A stretch of DNA of 64,000 bases, taken from NCBI GenBank assembly GCA_041690255.1, contig JAWLHU010000013.1, forward strand, positions 124,001-188,000, read 5' to 3'. The position numbers and the translations under genes are program-made. Under the pieces are notes generated by a model that saw only the letters and a list, made by a program, of their open reading frames with translations, had not been told where the DNA came from and did not search any database. The DNA is from JAWLHU01 sp041690255. GTDB taxonomy: Bacteria; Bacillota; Sulfobacillia; Symbiobacteriales; Symbiobacteriaceae. Shown here piece after piece: positions 62,737 through 64,000 of the stretch. Every line of letters starts with the position of its first letter. The stretch's first letter is position 1.

Positions 62737-62841
62737 TGTTGGTAAGACATCCCTTTTCTGACTATGTTATACTTTTACGTTTACCCCATAGCGAATCCAG
62801 CAAAACGCCGCGGCCATAGCTGCACCTGGAGGGGGGGTGAC

Positions 62842-62883
62842 ATGGTGGATGAAGGCCCCTTTCCTCCAAGCCACTCTGAATGA
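62842..62883 (+). CDS. Possible 13-residue leader peptide
   Basis: A short frame MVDEGPFPPSHSE preceded by an excellent GGAGGGGGG ribosome site. Its TGA overlaps an ATG (ATGA at 62880-62883) of the frame that continues into the small membrane protein. This is the arrangement of a translationally coupled leader, but so short a frame could be chance. Confidence 0.3.
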   Translation: MVDEGPFPPSHSE

Positions 62884-62948
62884 GGGCGAAGGGGATGGCT
62901 CCAGCACACCAGATGGAGATTCCGGAACGAAAGGAGGAAAAGAGACAC

Positions 62949-63239
62949 ATGAGTGGGAGCCTTATATTCGTCGCGATGCTCGCGCTGTGGCTCTCCAGCC
63001 ATTGCGACAATGCCGCTCTCGCCGCCCGATGGTTGGCAGGACTGGGTCTCGTACTCGTCACGTTTCTGCGTGGGGGGGACCTGACGGCAGCTTGGAGCGA
63101 TTTCCTCGGCGCAGCCTCTGCGGCAACGATCATCCTCAACCTGTGGCTGAAGATTGATGAGGTTCGGCAGCGAGTTAAGAACCGAACCAAAGAGAAAGAC
63201 GACTCCAAGCCTGATCCGCCGAAGTCGCCTTCTCTGTAG
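62949..63239 (+). CDS. Small membrane protein, unknown function
   Basis: A 96-residue protein with two or three hydrophobic stretches (SLIFVAMLALWLSS, RWLAGLGLVLVTFL, and FLGAASAATIILNLWL) and a charged, Lys/Asp/Pro-rich tail after about residue 72. It resembles no family I can name. The ATG at 62949 has AAAGGAGG about eleven bases upstream. The same frame is open from the ATG at 62880, which would add 23 charged residues and is coupled to the leader frame. It lies in the lower-GC accessory end of the window. Confidence 0.6.
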   Translation: MSGSLIFVAMLALWLSSHCDNAALAARWLAGLGLVLVTFLRGGDLTAAWSDFLGAASAATIILNLWLKIDEVRQRVKNRTKEKDDSKPDPPKSPSL

Positions 63240-63312
63240 GGATACCTACGATGGAATGGGTGCTGGCACACCATTCCTCCATGAATATCACGGCTGACTG
63301 TCCACCAAAAGA

Positions 63313-63341
63313 GACGCCCCTCTCGACCGGGGAGGGGCGTC
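63313..63341. terminator. Hairpin between small membrane protein and XRE regulator
   Basis: A 10-bp stem GACGCCCCTC with its complement (63313-63322, 63332-63341) and a 9-base loop. The minus-strand side has TCTCTTTT; the plus-strand side lacks a T-run. Confidence 0.5.
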
Positions 63342-63440
63342 ACTCATATAGCGTCCGGCGAGGAACCCAGACCGCCAGTCCGACTTCGGTCTGGACAGAT
63401 TCATGGGTTCTCTCAAATCGACTTCAAGGGAGTGACCTGG

Positions 63441-64000
63441 ATGAACTCCAGCATGGGAGAAAGGCTGGCCTGGGCCCGCAATCAGCAGGCGCTCATACTC
63501 CAACAGGTGAGTGAGCGCAGTGGGTTGGCCATCGGGTACATTTCGCAACTCGAGAAGGGTGCGAAGAAGAATCCCACCATCGATGCAGTGGCTCGTCTGG
63601 CTCATGCCCTAGAGGTCACAGTGGCCTTCCTGATGGGTGAAACGCCCGGGCCTGACCACGATGATCGTGGGGGCATGTTGCTCAACGCGCAGGCTTACGC
63701 TATTCGGCAACGGTTCAGCGATTGTTGTAAGAAACTCCCAGACACCGAGCATAGTGTGTTTGCCCACAAGACACAGGAGGAACGGTTCGCATTTGTAGTG
63801 GACTTCCTTTGCCATGAGTTTCCGGACCGGTTCACTCGCCCGGTGGTAGCCTACCAACTGGGGCTCAGTGTAAGGGGGCTCAATGATATTCTCGAACGAA
63901 GAGTGCAGATTAGCCCCGGTACGCTCAGGCAGATGAGCAGAATGACGGGGATTCCGTCGGGGTTCTTTGACACCGGGTGTGTAGAGCGGGCCAGAGGCCT
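63441..64000 (+). CDS. XRE-family transcriptional regulator (3' end outside window)
   Basis: The frame is open to the window end, giving at least 186 residues. The N-terminal Cro/CI-type helix-turn-helix reads MGERLAWARNQQALILQQVSERSGLAIGYISQLEKG and is followed by PTIDAVARLAHALEVTVAFLMGE, the usual layout. The remaining part is helical with four Cys and is not recognised; it may be a ligand or partner domain. The ATG at 63441 has AAGGGAG about eleven bases upstream; an in-frame ATG at 63453 is also possible. Its neighbours suggest an accessory or prophage-like setting. Confidence 0.82.
   Translation, partial: MNSSMGERLAWARNQQALILQQVSERSGLAIGYISQLEKGAKKNPTIDAVARLAHALEVTVAFLMGETPGPDHDDRGGMLLNAQAYAIRQRFSDCCKKLPDTEHSVFAHKTQEERFAFVVDFLCHEFPDRFTRPVVAYQLGLSVRGLNDILERRVQISPGTLRQMSRMTGIPSGFFDTGCVERARG

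Larger units (their letters stand above)
62578..62948. other. Intergenic region with promoter and short leader frame
   Basis: No full gene is supported in this stretch of 371 bases. It contains the promoter at 62708-62736 and a 13-codon leader frame at 62842-62883. The left part (62578-62700) shows nothing recognisable. Confidence 0.45.

Overview
The window is a high-GC bacterial chromosome segment with dense, often overlapping genes. Start codons are frequently GTG or TTG and sit behind very strong AGGAGG-type ribosome sites. Gene content looks like a GC-rich Firmicute: an S-layer-homology (SLH) surface protein, spore-coat-like LysM modules, gatCAB, and an aerobic-type CO dehydrogenase next to a tetrathionate-reductase-like operon. 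A Symbiobacterium-type organism is my best guess; this is inference from style and content, because no rRNA or other phylogenetic marker was examined.

Layout. 1-2.2 kb: the end of a metallo-beta-lactamase-fold gene and an M3 oligoendopeptidase. 2.2-13.2 kb (minus strand): a complete cox operon, read from high to low coordinates as coxM, coxS, coxL (form I active-site motif), coxG, an XdhC-YHS fusion, a MocA-like cytidylyltransferase, coxD, coxE, a second XdhC, then a GAF histidine kinase and a NarL-type response regulator. Structural subunits, cofactor assembly, maturation factors and a possible sensory pair are thus co-oriented. 13.5-24 kb (minus): a 3476-residue SLH-anchored, teneurin-like RHS protein. 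24-27.3 kb: an Lrp regulator divergent from an MBL hydrolase followed by an ABC transporter pair. 27.3-35.5 kb (minus): a Ttr-like molybdoenzyme operon (B-C-A order), preceded by its two-component system and a separate PhnD-like sensor lipoprotein.

35.7-37.4 kb: a triple-LysM protein and a spermidine-synthase-like methyltransferase. 37.4-37.9 kb: a non-coding block of helically phased 10- and 20-bp repeats. 37.9-42.6 kb (minus): an AtuA (DUF1446)/CitMHS catabolic operon with a consensus sigma-54 promoter, three matching palindromes upstream and the cognate PAS-sigma-54 activator. 42.8-51.9 kb (minus): a second giant RHS protein without a signal peptide, followed by two near-identical 91-residue proteins. 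52-55.6 kb: an AT-richer MFS transporter beside an RlmD-type rRNA methyltransferase, flanked by a short copy of that gene's 3' end. 55.2-58.7 kb (minus): an SRPBCC-like protein, a membrane M28-like protein, an LD-carboxypeptidase and an NAD-dependent epimerase. 58.8-62.1 kb (minus): gatC-gatA-gatB. 62.2-64 kb (plus): three small accessory genes ending in an XRE regulator that runs off the window.

Start sites were chosen mainly by ribosome-site spacing and often differ from the longest open frame. No rRNA, tRNA, CRISPR array or insertion sequence was recognised.
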